From the NCBI RefSeq assembly GCF_003122325.1, contig NZ_QFBC01000007.1:238818-302817 (forward strand): 64,000 nt of DNA. The letters run 5' to 3'. A program made the position numbers and the translations under genes. Positions 55,438 through 64,000 of this stretch are shown one piece after another. This DNA is from Rhizobium album (GTDB taxonomy: Bacteria; Pseudomonadota; Alphaproteobacteria; Rhizobiales; Rhizobiaceae). Position 1 is the stretch's first letter; the number at the start of each line of letters is the position of its first letter. Under the pieces are notes generated by a model. The model did not search any database, was not told the origin of the DNA, and saw only the letters and a list, made by a program, of their open reading frames with translations.

Positions 55438-56931
55438 ATGAAACCCGGCAGCTCTTTTGTGCGGTCCACGATGCTGATGCTGGCGGTCGGCATCGTTATC
55501 CTGCTCGTGATCGTTGCGTCTTCGCTTTGGCTCGTCCACCAGAACGCCAAATATTCCGACCAGACGGCCGAGCTTCGCCGGGTGCGCAGCGCCACCATCG
55601 ACCTGTTCTCGACCATACAGAGCGCGGAAAGCGGGCAGCGGGGCTTCCTGCTCACCGAAGAACCGAGCTATCTCGATCCTTATGCCGAGGCGATTTCCCA
55701 GCTTCCGGCGCGACGGGCGACCCTTTCGAAAAATATCGTCGGCAAGCCGGAATACGAAACGCACCTTGCCGAACTGGATGCGCTGATCGACGGCAAAGTA
55801 AAGGAGATGGAAGGCACGATCACGTCCGCCAGGGCCGGTGACCGCACCGCGGCTCTGGACATGGTGGCGACGGATGCTGGGAAAAACAGCATGTACGCCA
55901 TTCGCCGCATTCTGGAGGGCTTCCTGGCGCAGACCGATGAGCGGCTGCGCGTTATCGTTGTCGATCAGCTCAGCGCCGCCAATAGCCTGCAATGGGTGAC
56001 GCTGGGCGGCGCAATCGCCATATTGCTGGTTGTCGGCGGCTCGGTCGCCATCATCCTGCAGCATGTGCGCGATCTGTCACGCGCCCACGCCGAGTTGGCG
56101 ATCCTCAATGCCGGCCTGGAAACACGCGTCGAAGAGCGAACCCTCGATCTCATGCGCGCCAACGACGAAATCCAGCGCTTCGCCTACATCGTCACCCACG
56201 ACCTGCGTGCGCCCCTCGTCAATATCATGGGTTTCCTCAGCGAATTCGAAAACGGCCTCAAGGATCTGCGTAGCCACATGCTCGCAGCCCCGGAGAAGCA
56301 AACGGACGAAAGCGAACGCCTGGCCAGACTTGCCGTGGAGGAAGAACTGCCGGAAGCCATGGGCTTCATCCGTTCGTCCACACGCAAGATGGATTCGCTG
56401 ATCAACGCCATCCTGAAGATTTCCCGTGACGGGCGCCGCAAGCTGATGCCCGAAACGCTCGACCTCAAAGCCACCATCAATGCGACCGCCGCCAGCATCT
56501 ACCACCAGATCTCGGCCTCCGGCGGCGAGTTGGAGATTTCGGTAGACGTGCCGCAGATCACCACCGACCGGTTCTCGCTCGACCAGATTCTCGGCAATCT
56601 GCTGGATAATGCCGTCAAGTACCAGAAACCGGGCCGGCCACTGAAGCTGGCGATCACTGCCCATGCCGAATCGCGCAACCGCATCAGGATCGATGTCGCA
56701 GACAATGGCCGCGGTATCGCCGAACGCGACCAGGAACGGATTTTCGAGCTGTTCCGCCGCGCCGGCGACCAGGATCAGCCGGGCGAAGGAATCGGCCTTG
56801 CTTATGTGCGATCGTTAATACGAAATTTGGGCGGAGACATTATCGTGCGTTCCGAACTGGATAGCGGCAGCACCTTCATCCTGACGCTGCCATCCGACCT
56901 GACAAAAATCGTGCGGAGTATGGAGCCATGA
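55438..56931 (+). CDS. CHASE3-domain sensor histidine kinase
   Basis: A 497-residue membrane kinase. Two transmembrane helices (about 9-34 and 187-207) flank a CHASE3-type sensor domain with QSAESGQRGFLLTEE. A short coiled coil leads to HisKA with the phosphorylated His at 254 (YIVTHDLRAPL). An about 35-residue charged insertion (LRSHMLAAPEKQTDES...) separates the two HisKA helices. HATPase follows: NLLDNAVKYQ, DNGRGI and GEGIGLAYV. The ATGA overlap with the next gene pairs it with the response regulator. Confidence 0.93.
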   Translation: MKPGSSFVRSTMLMLAVGIVILLVIVASSLWLVHQNAKYSDQTAELRRVRSATIDLFSTIQSAESGQRGFLLTEEPSYLDPYAEAISQLPARRATLSKNIVGKPEYETHLAELDALIDGKVKEMEGTITSARAGDRTAALDMVATDAGKNSMYAIRRILEGFLAQTDERLRVIVVDQLSAANSLQWVTLGGAIAILLVVGGSVAIILQHVRDLSRAHAELAILNAGLETRVEERTLDLMRANDEIQRFAYIVTHDLRAPLVNIMGFLSEFENGLKDLRSHMLAAPEKQTDESERLARLAVEEELPEAMGFIRSSTRKMDSLINAILKISRDGRRKLMPETLDLKATINATAASIYHQISASGGELEISVDVPQITTDRFSLDQILGNLLDNAVKYQKPGRPLKLAITAHAESRNRIRIDVADNGRGIAERDQERIFELFRRAGDQDQPGEGIGLAYVRSLIRNLGGDIIVRSELDSGSTFILTLPSDLTKIVRSMEP

Positions 56932-57365
56932 AAGCCACCGGCCAGGAAGTCACTATCGTCATGATCGAGGACGACGAGGGCCATGCTCGTCTGATCGAAA
57001 AGAATGTTCGGCGTGCCGGCGTCCACAACGAGATCGTGCCGTTCACGCTGGGCAAGAAAGCCCTGGACTTCATCCTCGGCGAAGCTCGTGACGGCGAGGT
57101 TTCCAAGGACCGCTATCTCCTGGTGTTGCTCGACCTGAACCTTCCCGATATGTCCGGCATCGATATTCTGGAACAGATCAAGAGCAACGAACATACGCGG
57201 CGCCTGCCGGTCGTCGTGCTGACGACCACTGACGACGAGCGGGAAATACAGAAATGTTACGATCTCGGCGCCAACGTCTACATCACCAAGCCGGTCGATT
57301 ATGAGGGATTTGCAACAGCAATCCGCAATCTTGGCCTTTTCTTCTCTGTCATCCAGGTTCCCTGA
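56928..57365 (+). CDS. Single-domain response regulator
   Basis: A 145-residue receiver protein. The acidic pocket is E14-D15-D16, the phosphorylated Asp is D69 (LLDLNLPD), and the Thr and Lys of the active site are in VVLTTTDDE and ITKPVD. No output domain exists, as in Rcp1/CheY-like proteins that relay through protein contact. Coupled to the kinase upstream by ATGA. Confidence 0.93.
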   Translation: MKATGQEVTIVMIEDDEGHARLIEKNVRRAGVHNEIVPFTLGKKALDFILGEARDGEVSKDRYLLVLLDLNLPDMSGIDILEQIKSNEHTRRLPVVVLTTTDDEREIQKCYDLGANVYITKPVDYEGFATAIRNLGLFFSVIQVP

Positions 57366-57488
57366 ATAAGGCGGCGCCCCAGGCCGGCCGCCGGATCTGC
57401 CCGCTCGTCCGGAAATCGCGGCAGCCTGCCAATGGCGCGGACATCTACCTGTCACATCGGCCTGTGGGCCGGGCCAAATGCCCGCCCC

Positions 57489-57731
57489 TCATATCTCGTC
57501 TTTGGAAACCTCCCGGTCCACGCCGGACTGCAAGGAGGCAGGCGGAATTTCCATCGGCCGTCGGCCGCCATACCGTCTCTGATCCCGCGCCAGCAGGCGA
57601 ATGATCCGGCGGATCAGCCGCGTGTGCCGGTTCGGTACGTATCGCGATTTCTGCTCCTGCCGTTCGGAATGTGACTGCAGGGAATGCAGCCGCTGCCGAA
57701 TCGTCTCGATGTCGTCGTGGTTTTCCGTCAT
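57489..57731 (-). CDS. 80-residue hypothetical protein, basic
   Basis: The frame starts at ATG 57731 and codes a hydrophilic, Arg/Gln-rich protein starting MTENHDDIETIRQRLHSLQS, with a basic middle (RLIRRIIRLLARDQRRYGGRR). No membrane segment. The N-terminal half looks helical. I recognise no family. It is convergent with the response regulator gene, and codon use matches neighbours. Confidence 0.55.
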   Translation of the reverse strand: MTENHDDIETIRQRLHSLQSHSERQEQKSRYVPNRHTRLIRRIIRLLARDQRRYGGRRPMEIPPASLQSGVDREVSKDEI

Positions 57732-57921
57732 GTGTCCGTCCAACCTCTGTTGCGTTGGCCAACACTATCGAGCCTTTGTGATGTGCTGATTGTTCCAAGG
57801 GTGACAGAGCGGGCGACCAGCACCTTCGCGACAGCCGGAACGGACCGGCAGCAAGGAAACATTCCCTGACAAGGCTGGAATAGCAACTTTCAGTACTGAA
57901 AGATCTCTGTCCGGGAAGTAG

Positions 57922-57935
57922 TGGCGGAGAGGGTG
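57922..57935 (-). other. Possible attachment-site remnant: 3' end of a tRNA-Ser
   Basis: On the minus strand CACCCTCTCCGCCA matches the 3' end of serine tRNAs of this group (acceptor and T-stem end). Only 14 bases match and no tRNA body is present. It lies about 145 bases before a degraded integrase, the usual place for an att site. It could also be chance. Confidence 0.4.
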
Positions 57936-58078
57936 TCCGGCTAACTTTCGTACATTGACGTTTGCAGCTATTCGCCTAGCCTTTGATCTGCTTACATTTT
58001 CGAGATTGGTCGTTCACTGTCGTTCACATCTGTTCTCATCCATCCGTATCCGAAAGTGGGGATGAAAGTAGGGAAGGA

Positions 58079-58247
58079 ATGGCACGAAGTCTGCAGAAGC
58101 TCACCGATGTTCTCGTAAGTCCACCAAGCTAAAACCCGGCCGGCACAGTGATGGCGGCGGCCTCTATCTCAACGTCACGCCAACAGGTTCGAAGTCCTGG
58201 CTCTTCATGTGGACGTCCGCCGGCAAGCAACGGGAAATGGGGATGTG
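58079..58247 (+). pseudogene. Tyrosine-integrase N-terminal fragment, frameshifted
   Basis: From the ATG at 58079 the frame codes MARSLQKLTDVLVSPPS and stops. In the next frame it reads KSTKLKPGRHSDGGGLYLNV, then SKSWLFMWTSAGKQREMGM. Together these form the DUF4102-type N-terminus of a phage-like integrase, with one frameshift near 58116. At about 58248 it ends abruptly in IS3-like sequence. The DNA-binding and catalytic domains are missing, so it is inactive. Confidence 0.75.
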
Positions 58248-58375
58248 ATCTGGTTCGGGTGCACGTCGAACTGCTGGGCAAGCTCAACCATTGTCTTTTC
58301 GCCCTTGATCGCGGCAAGCGCGACTTTCGCCTTAAAGGCAGGGCTGTGGTTGCGGCGGGGTCGTTTCGTCATCAT
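58248..58375 (-). pseudogene. IS3-family transposase OrfA fragment
   Basis: The minus strand codes MTKRPRRNHSPAFKAKVALA, then a KGEKTMVELAQQFDVHPNQIT segment. This is the helix-turn-helix start of an IS3-family OrfA. The frame leaves the family after HPNQIT, where the integrase fragment begins. The element's left end is perhaps near 58440, but its terminal repeat could not be fixed. Confidence 0.7.
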
Positions 58376-58449
58376 GGCTCCTGTTCCCGGCATACTGCCG
58401 TGTTCAAAAGCCGAAAGCCACTTATCTCAACTGTTCAATTTTCCCGAGC

Positions 58450-59057
58450 CACTTCTGTGGACATGGCGGCCAGAGTCGATGACGAAAGGCTCCTGTACAA
58501 TGGCTCAGTAACGAACTAATCGCCGAGGTCGAAAAGGAAACTATGGAAATTTGGATAGTTTCTGCTGAATGTGCCGTCGGGGCATATTTGAAAGAACGCC
58601 TTTCGGAAGCTTGGTACGAATTTCGTCCCGGCCTAATTCGAAGAAACTCTCCACCGAACGAACCGTCCGAATTTCGGACGCTTGGTTTTGTCCGCCCTCA
58701 CGGCGGCAAGCATGTCGGTAAATTTTGGTATCAGGCAAGCGCAGTACTGGCGTGAAAGCCGCTCAGCGATGTTGTTAATTGTTGTGGTTCCCGGCGCATG
58801 GGCATGCAAATTTGCCCCCCCAGGCCGTGTGTCAGTTCGTGCCCAGATCAGAGCTGTCGAGATGGAGGAAATCAGTTCAACTGATATCCTGCCCCTCATT
58901 TTCGGAGACCAGATCGGCGCGGCCGATACGCGGAGGCTAAATCATGTAGAAGTGAAAGGGCAGACGTTAGATGCCCATGGCAGTTCGGCATAGTTGAAAA
59001 TCTTCTTCCTCCAATGTAAGAATTTCATTTTTGAAAACAAATTGGTGGGGCAGGAAA
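58450..59057. other. Low-GC spacer without a supported gene
   Basis: About 600 bases with several short open frames on both strands (for example a 70-residue plus-strand frame at 58543-58755 and an 88-residue minus-strand frame at 58633-58899). None has a recognisable motif or convincing ribosome site. It looks like degraded accessory DNA. Confidence 0.5.
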
Positions 59058-61100
59058 ATGGCATCGGTCAGCACTGTAAATGTGCCTTCGGACACTGATA
59101 GCTTCAGAATTTTCCAATTTGGTTTCTACTCGTATCGAACAACCGCGATGCATCCCGAATATTATTACCCTAATCCAACAGATTATCATCCCGCTGGGCT
59201 TTTTTACGTGGGACAAACAGGAACTGCCGCTGGGGATTTCAACGGCGATGGCCATCAAGACCTGCTCGTATCTTGGGCTGCGTCTCCGCATACCGTGCCG
59301 AATAACTTAAACCTTGTGCCCACATTGTTCCTGAACGATGGCACGGGCGTATTGCAGCCGGCAAACCAGGCGTTCCTCGGAGCGGCTCCGCAGGTGCATA
59401 TGCCCTACCGGCCGGTGGTGGCAGACTTCAATGGCGATGGCGTCGATGATGTCGTCATGGCCGGAACGGGGATTGTACAACGCAATCCCGACGGTACCTA
59501 CACAAATCAATATGACCCTGTCACGCTGGTGCTTTCGCAGCCCGGCGGCAAGATAGTCGATGCCAGCGCATGGATTCAAGGCCAGGAAAACGGAGGCCCG
59601 CCTGAAGGTTACGCTTCAGGACATGATATGTCGGCTGGTGATATTGATGGTGATGGTGACGTCGACCTTTATTCCATCAAGGTACTTTTCCTCAACGATG
59701 GAAGTGGTCACTTCACAACGCATTCCGAACTGCTGCCGGCCGAGGGGAAGCTTGACACCGCATATCCGATGTCGTCGGCAATTGCGGATCTCGACGGGGA
59801 TGGTGTCGATGACATCGTGGTGGCCTATTCCGAAGGGAACCCCGCCTATGTGCTCTACTCCCGCTGGGCGAACGGTACTGCCGGCTGGAACGTCGAGAAA
59901 CTACCCACCGGATTGTTCGGCCAGCAGAATACAAAGTTCAACCACATGAAGATTGCCGACATTAATCATGACGGTTGGGACGACATAATCCTGGGAGAAA
60001 CTCGTGCCGAACCTTACTATATCGGCCGCTCGATCCAAATTTTGATCAACCAGCAGGGCCATGGCTTTGTCGACGAGACATCCGGCCGAATTGACAACAC
60101 CCTTCGAGATCAATCCCACGGCGAAGGCGAACTGAGTATAGTTGATGTCGATCACGACGGGGATCTGGACATCTGGGACTCGACGAACAACGGTCAAGGA
60201 TTGAATGATTCCGGAACTTCGATCGCCCTCAACGACGGAAGTGGTCATTTCACTTGGATAGACCGGTCAATCTTAGCCATCGTGGACTCGAATCAGGTGG
60301 CGGGCTTCGAAGACTACAATTCATCTCCCATCCCGCGACTTTTCCCGATCGATCTCGACGGCCAATATGGATTGGATTACTTCGGCCTAGTATATACGCC
60401 CACGAACGAGCAGTTTGAACTCACGGCATACACAGGCATCTCGACCAATGCATTCGGCCGCAGCGGATCCGAAACGCTCGGAGGACTTGCCACAAGCGAC
60501 GATATCGCTGGCTTCGATGGCAACGACACTTTCATTGGTTCGAGAGGAAATGACCGCCTCGACGGAGGCATCGGTCTAGACATGGTCCGCTATGCCCTTG
60601 CCAGTGCCGACTACAAAGTTTTGCGCCTTGCCGATGGCTCCGTCGATGTGCAGAAGCCGAATGCCGAACACGACATCCTTACCGGCGTGGAGCGCGCAGA
60701 ATTTGCCGATCGAATTCTCGCCTTTGATACTGCCGGCAATGCCGGCCAGGCCTACCGGATCTATCAAGCTGCTTTCGATCGCATCCCCGATGCCGGTGGC
60801 CTGTCGTTCTGGATCAAGGCCATGGATTCCGGCACCTCGCTGATCGATGTTGCCACCGGCTTCGTCGCTTCAGCCGAATTCGCCTCGGTCTATGGAGACA
60901 ATCCGTCCAACTCCGATCTCATCGACAGATTTTACAAGAACGTGCTTGGACGAGACGGCGAAGCCGGCGGTGTAACCTACTGGATAGGCCAACTCGACGC
61001 CGGAGTATCACGGCAGCAGGTGCTCACCGGCTTCTCAGAGAGCGCCGAAAACATTGCCGGCGTTGCCCCGGCGATTGCCGATGGGATCTGGTACACCTGA
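59058..61100 (+). CDS. FG-GAP/VCBS-repeat protein with C-terminal DUF4214 (copy A)
   Basis: A 680-residue protein. At least six calcium-loop repeats lie in residues about 30-400 ([70 protein letters not shown]), as in beta-propeller FG-GAP proteins. A short RTX-like stretch ([17 protein letters not shown]) follows, then DUF4214 (about 560-680). There is no Sec signal; RTX-type repeats suggest type I secretion. The ATG at 59058 has GGGGCAGG upstream. Function unknown; surface or extracellular binding is likely. Lower GC than the flanks suggests transfer. Confidence 0.88.
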   Translation: MASVSTVNVPSDTDSFRIFQFGFYSYRTTAMHPEYYYPNPTDYHPAGLFYVGQTGTAAGDFNGDGHQDLLVSWAASPHTVPNNLNLVPTLFLNDGTGVLQPANQAFLGAAPQVHMPYRPVVADFNGDGVDDVVMAGTGIVQRNPDGTYTNQYDPVTLVLSQPGGKIVDASAWIQGQENGGPPEGYASGHDMSAGDIDGDGDVDLYSIKVLFLNDGSGHFTTHSELLPAEGKLDTAYPMSSAIADLDGDGVDDIVVAYSEGNPAYVLYSRWANGTAGWNVEKLPTGLFGQQNTKFNHMKIADINHDGWDDIILGETRAEPYYIGRSIQILINQQGHGFVDETSGRIDNTLRDQSHGEGELSIVDVDHDGDLDIWDSTNNGQGLNDSGTSIALNDGSGHFTWIDRSILAIVDSNQVAGFEDYNSSPIPRLFPIDLDGQYGLDYFGLVYTPTNEQFELTAYTGISTNAFGRSGSETLGGLATSDDIAGFDGNDTFIGSRGNDRLDGGIGLDMVRYALASADYKVLRLADGSVDVQKPNAEHDILTGVERAEFADRILAFDTAGNAGQAYRIYQAAFDRIPDAGGLSFWIKAMDSGTSLIDVATGFVASAEFASVYGDNPSNSDLIDRFYKNVLGRDGEAGGVTYWIGQLDAGVSRQQVLTGFSESAENIAGVAPAIADGIWYT

Positions 61101-61730
61101 TCGATGCCACGACTGGTTGAGGCCCGACCCAATCACAGGTCTCGCATTGACCAAGAACTTGCGCCGTTCACCGCGCGAATGAATTGAGCAGGCCTGACGC
61201 CGCCAGACTGAATCATTGCCAATCTGACTATTGCCGGCATTCCTCGGCGGCTTCTTGGAGCTTAGCGCGGCAATGCCATTGGTTCTTCTTGGGTAAATAG
61301 CTGTCTCGTGAGGAGCGAAAAAATCCGTTTATCATAGAGTGCACCGCCTGCTGGCAAAATCAGACGTACCAGATGCCATCTGTGATGGCAGGAGCAACGC
61401 CAGTGATGTTTTCGGCGCTTTCGGCGAAGCCGGCGAGCACCTGCTGCCGTGATACTCCTGCGTCGAGTTGGCTGACCCAGTAGGAAATGCCTCCGGCTTC
61501 GCCGTCTCGACCCAGCACGTTTTCGTAAAGCTTGTCCACGAAATCGAGATTTGATGGATTGGCGCCATAGACCGAGGTGAATTCGGCCGACGCGACAAAG
61601 CCCGCAGCAACATCGATAAGCGACACGCCCCCATCTATTGCCTTGATCCAGAACGACAGGCCACCGGTGTCGGGGGTACGATCAAAAGCAGCTTGATAAA
61701 TGCGATAGGCCTGGCCAGCGTTGCCCATGG
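60731..61730. repeat. Inverted repeat formed by the two DUF4214 ends
   Basis: Arm 1 (about 60731-61097) and arm 2 (about 61363-61730) encode the C-terminal about 120 residues of the two convergent genes on opposite strands. About 23 of 120 residues differ between copies by eye. The 260-base spacer (61101-61359) has no gene. Confidence 0.7.
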
Positions 61731-63402
61731 TATCGAAAGCCAGGCTGCCATCGGTAAATTGAAGCCTTTCTATGTTCACAAGAACGTCGTCTCCGTCCCG
61801 CCCCTTCAGATCAGCTACCGCGGTCATGGCTCCTGGCCGGGTGATGTCGTATTCCGTACGGTTGCCGGAAAATTGGACCGTATCTATTCCCGTCCCACCG
61901 TCGATGCGGTCGTCAGTGGCTCCACTTCTTATCTGATCGTTGCCGCCCAACCCCCAAGCGTTCTCGTAACCGCGGGACATGACGATGACATCGTTGCCAT
62001 CGGTGCCGCGGGTGGGGCTAGCCGCAGTTATGCCTTCTTGTCCAGGTTTGCTGAACTGAAGCGTGAAAATGCCGGTATCGTCGCCAGGAATGGAGTATTC
62101 AAACTGGCCATTTGCTCCCGGTTGCCGGTCAAGATGGACCATGTCCAGAACGCCGTCGCCGTTGAAGTCACCAAAGGCTGGAAATTCACCCCAATATGCA
62201 TCCTTTTGCCAAAAGGAGGGATCAGCCGCAAAAAATTGGCCTGCGCCATTACTCAGCATTACGGCTGGCGCATAGGTGTCTGTGCGTTCGTAAAACTTAC
62301 TGGCGATAATATCGAGATTGCCGTCGCCATTCACATCCCGGATGAGGATTTCTCGCGGATAATTGGACTCATTATTCGGAGGATATGTGGTCGAGGTCTG
62401 GTCACCCAACGCAACGCCGGTAACGTCAGAGAACGAGCCATCCGCTTGCTGATAAAGGACCTGGAGGAAGCGACCTTGGAACGCCTGCTCGACGGCGCCT
62501 GCGACATCATCGTTTCGGGTGTGCCCGAGCACCAGGTCTCTGCGCCCGTCGCCATTAAGGTCCGCTGCCGCGATGGCGTTAACCGATGTATAACCGTTAT
62601 AGAATTCGGGTAACGGCAACTTCACACGGTTTTCAATTGGGAAATAGCCTTTGCTATCATTGTAGATCACAAAGCTTGATTGATTGAGATGCTGTGGATT
62701 GTTGTCGCGGATCTGTCCGAGGATAAGGTCGGGGGCGCCGTCGCCATTCAGATCCTTAAGCTCGCCGCTTCCGTAGCGGAAATAATTGTCAGGATAGGTA
62801 CCGGTTATAGTTTCCTGCTCAATTCTCAGCGGATCGACGCGAAAAGAACCATTTTCGTTGATCATGAAATGGCTGGTGATGTTGTTGCCGCCGGTACTTT
62901 CAACCCACAGATCCAAGTCTCCATCCAGGTCAATATCGGCAGCGGTAACATCCTTGATATGCAGGTTGGAGCCAGAAAAAGAACCCAGGTAACTATCTTT
63001 TGGAGCATTCGCTACTGCGTCGGCAAGCACGTTCGACGCAGTAAATTGACCGGCTCCATTTCCAACAAAGAGTACCGGCGCATGACCGAAACCGGCCCGA
63101 ACTGACCAGTCGTAGTGTCCCGCATCAAAAACGGCGACATCGAGTATGCCGTCTGACGTGAAATCGCCGGTAACGGCATAAGGGTTCTCAAACGCATTAC
63201 CTGAAAGAGTTGCGTTCAAAACGGAGTAGCCGCCAACGCCGTTGCTAACGATTGAAACTGGTCGCTGCAACGTTCCTGGAACGTATTGAGTTTGGAGGAA
63301 ATCAATAAACCCGTCACCATTGAAGTCGCCGGATGCCAAATAGCTATCCGCTGCAGTAGGCAAGCTCACCTCACTGACCGAGAATTTGTCCTTAAACGCC
63401 AC
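61360..63402 (-). CDS. FG-GAP/VCBS-repeat protein with C-terminal DUF4214 (copy B)
   Basis: A second 680-residue protein of identical length to copy A. FG-GAP-like repeats include [60 protein letters not shown] and [15 protein letters not shown]-like repeats near residue 475 (TDGNDVI...[20 protein letters not shown]) precede DUF4214. The propeller parts differ strongly from copy A while the last about 120 residues are nearly the same. No Sec signal peptide; likely exported by type I secretion. Partner or target unknown. Confidence 0.88.
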   Translation of the reverse strand: MAFKDKFSVSEVSLPTAADSYLASGDFNGDGFIDFLQTQYVPGTLQRPVSIVSNGVGGYSVLNATLSGNAFENPYAVTGDFTSDGILDVAVFDAGHYDWSVRAGFGHAPVLFVGNGAGQFTASNVLADAVANAPKDSYLGSFSGSNLHIKDVTAADIDLDGDLDLWVESTGGNNITSHFMINENGSFRVDPLRIEQETITGTYPDNYFRYGSGELKDLNGDGAPDLILGQIRDNNPQHLNQSSFVIYNDSKGYFPIENRVKLPLPEFYNGYTSVNAIAAADLNGDGRRDLVLGHTRNDDVAGAVEQAFQGRFLQVLYQQADGSFSDVTGVALGDQTSTTYPPNNESNYPREILIRDVNGDGNLDIIASKFYERTDTYAPAVMLSNGAGQFFAADPSFWQKDAYWGEFPAFGDFNGDGVLDMVHLDRQPGANGQFEYSIPGDDTGIFTLQFSKPGQEGITAASPTRGTDGNDVIVMSRGYENAWGLGGNDQIRSGATDDRIDGGTGIDTVQFSGNRTEYDITRPGAMTAVADLKGRDGDDVLVNIERLQFTDGSLAFDTMGNAGQAYRIYQAAFDRTPDTGGLSFWIKAIDGGVSLIDVAAGFVASAEFTSVYGANPSNLDFVDKLYENVLGRDGEAGGISYWVSQLDAGVSRQQVLAGFAESAENITGVAPAITDGIWYV

Positions 63403-63566
63403 AGATCGCCTCCATGTGAGTTACAGCAACAATTGTCTCGCTTAAAATCTAATGACACAAGCGAGAATATTGCGATTACACAAACGACGAGGGCGGCAAA
63501 AATGAATGGCTGCCGCGGTGGGTGCTATTCGGATAACGAGACGAAAGGCGCAGCGCACAAAAAACG

Positions 63567-63778
63567 TCAATCCGACGACAGATAACTCTTATCGCCATCG
63601 TCCTCGATGCAATACCTCCCGCCGCGCGGGCCGGTACAATATGTTCCAGATCTGCAGCTGCAATCATTACGGGCCGTGGGCTGCATGTCAGATGATCCAG
63701 ACCCGAGAAAGCCCACGCCGCCCGCGGTCGCCTGGCAGTCCTTCTTGCTTCTGCTCAACGAGCCGTCACGGCAGATAA
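63567..63778 (-). pseudogene. Cys-rich protein remnant cut by an insertion sequence
   Basis: The frame ends at 63567 and its 5' part runs into IS sequence near 63779. The readable part contains CRDGSLSRSKKDCQATAGG and CSCRSGTYCTGPRGGRYCIE, then DDGDKSYLSSD. The Cys/Gly pattern (GPRGGRY) recalls the C-terminal tail of secreted bacterial proteins, some with nuclease domains. The N-terminal part is missing. Confidence 0.55.
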
Positions 63779-64000
63779 GATCGTGTCCCAGGAGGTGGTG
63801 TATCAGGGTATCGGCGGTCACCAGTGTTTTTCCGGTAGGGTCGGGTTGTTCAAGACCAACCTGAAGGAAAGATCACCGATGACCGACGACATGATGACCC
63901 TGCGCTCGCTCGTTGAGAAGAGCGCTGATGCCGATTTGCTCCGGGAGATGATCGGCTTTGCTGCCGAGAAGTTGATGTCCCTGGAGGTCAGCACGAAGAC
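63779..64000 (+). mobile_element. Left end of an IS256-type insertion sequence (partial)
   Basis: A non-coding leader of about 100 bases (starting near GATCGTGTCCCAGGAGGTGG at 63780) precedes the transposase ATG at 63879, the usual layout for this family. The element runs off the window, so the right end and target duplication are not visible. The left boundary is inferred from where the Cys-rich remnant's reading frame breaks. Confidence 0.6.
63879..64000 (+). CDS. IS256-family transposase N-terminus (partial)
   Basis: The first 40 residues are seen, starting MTDDMMTLRSLVEKSADADL and continuing LREMIGFAAEKLMSLEV. This matches the start of IS256/ISRm-type Mutator-like transposases (DLLREMIGFAAERLM). 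The DDE catalytic core lies beyond the window. GAAGGAAAG precedes the ATG. Confidence 0.85.
   Translation, partial: MTDDMMTLRSLVEKSADADLLREMIGFAAEKLMSLEVSTK

Noticed and set aside
57922..57935. A full tRNA-Ser gene
   Set aside because: Only 14 bases of the 3' end match; no anticodon or D-arm could be folded.
58543..58899. Small open frames of 70-88 codons in the accessory spacer
   Set aside because: No motif, ribosome site or protein-like hydrophobic pattern; frames overlap each other on both strands.

Overview
The window reads as chromosome of a Rhizobiaceae-type alphaproteobacterium (Rhizobium/Agrobacterium/Sinorhizobium group). The evidence is high GC through most of it and the linked block pyc - expR-like luxR - ndvA - ndvB (cyclic beta-1,2-glucan export and synthesis), an arrangement I recall from rhizobia. 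No rRNA, intact tRNA or CRISPR array was found.

Layout. (1) 0-24.7 kb is a core-like region: rpmF, a glutathione transferase, mtgA, a prenyl diphosphate synthase, ispG, two transporters, pyc, an ExpR-like LuxR solo, ndvA, the 2,835-residue ndvB, an XRE-cupin regulator and two very small membrane proteins. (2) 24.7-39.85 kb is a catabolic island: a Rieske oxygenase, DUF983 and MocR genes, a class III aminotransferase, PotABCD-type uptake genes, a BetI-like TetR, a phosphoethanolamine-methyltransferase-like enzyme, two FAD oxidoreductases, a GcvT-family protein and an unrecognised 85-residue protein. Three promoters here carry the same inverted-repeat box (TGAATR-NN-YRTTCA), which suggests one regulon for an unidentified methylated amine. 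(3) 39.85-47.2 kb holds an AruH-like aminotransferase, a second BetI-like TetR, a dimethylarginine-hydrolase-like enzyme, a polar amino-acid ABC transporter and an M20 amidohydrolase, plausibly for arginine or methylarginine use. (4) 47.2-57.7 kb has small proteins, a GGDEF-EAL protein, an Opp/Dpp peptide importer and a CHASE3 histidine kinase with a single-domain response regulator. (5) 57.9-64 kb is a lower-GC accessory segment: a possible att remnant, a broken integrase fused to an IS3 fragment, two convergent 680-residue FG-GAP/DUF4214 proteins, a gene cut by an insertion sequence, and the 5' end of an IS256-type transposase.

The most novel part is the 24.7-39.85 kb regulon. The Rieske enzyme has Glu in place of the usual bridging Asp, as in carnitine oxygenase CntA, and it shares operator boxes with uptake, methyltransferase, FAD and GcvT operons. 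The substrate cannot be read from sequence. All calls are from reading the sequence by eye; no database search was run.
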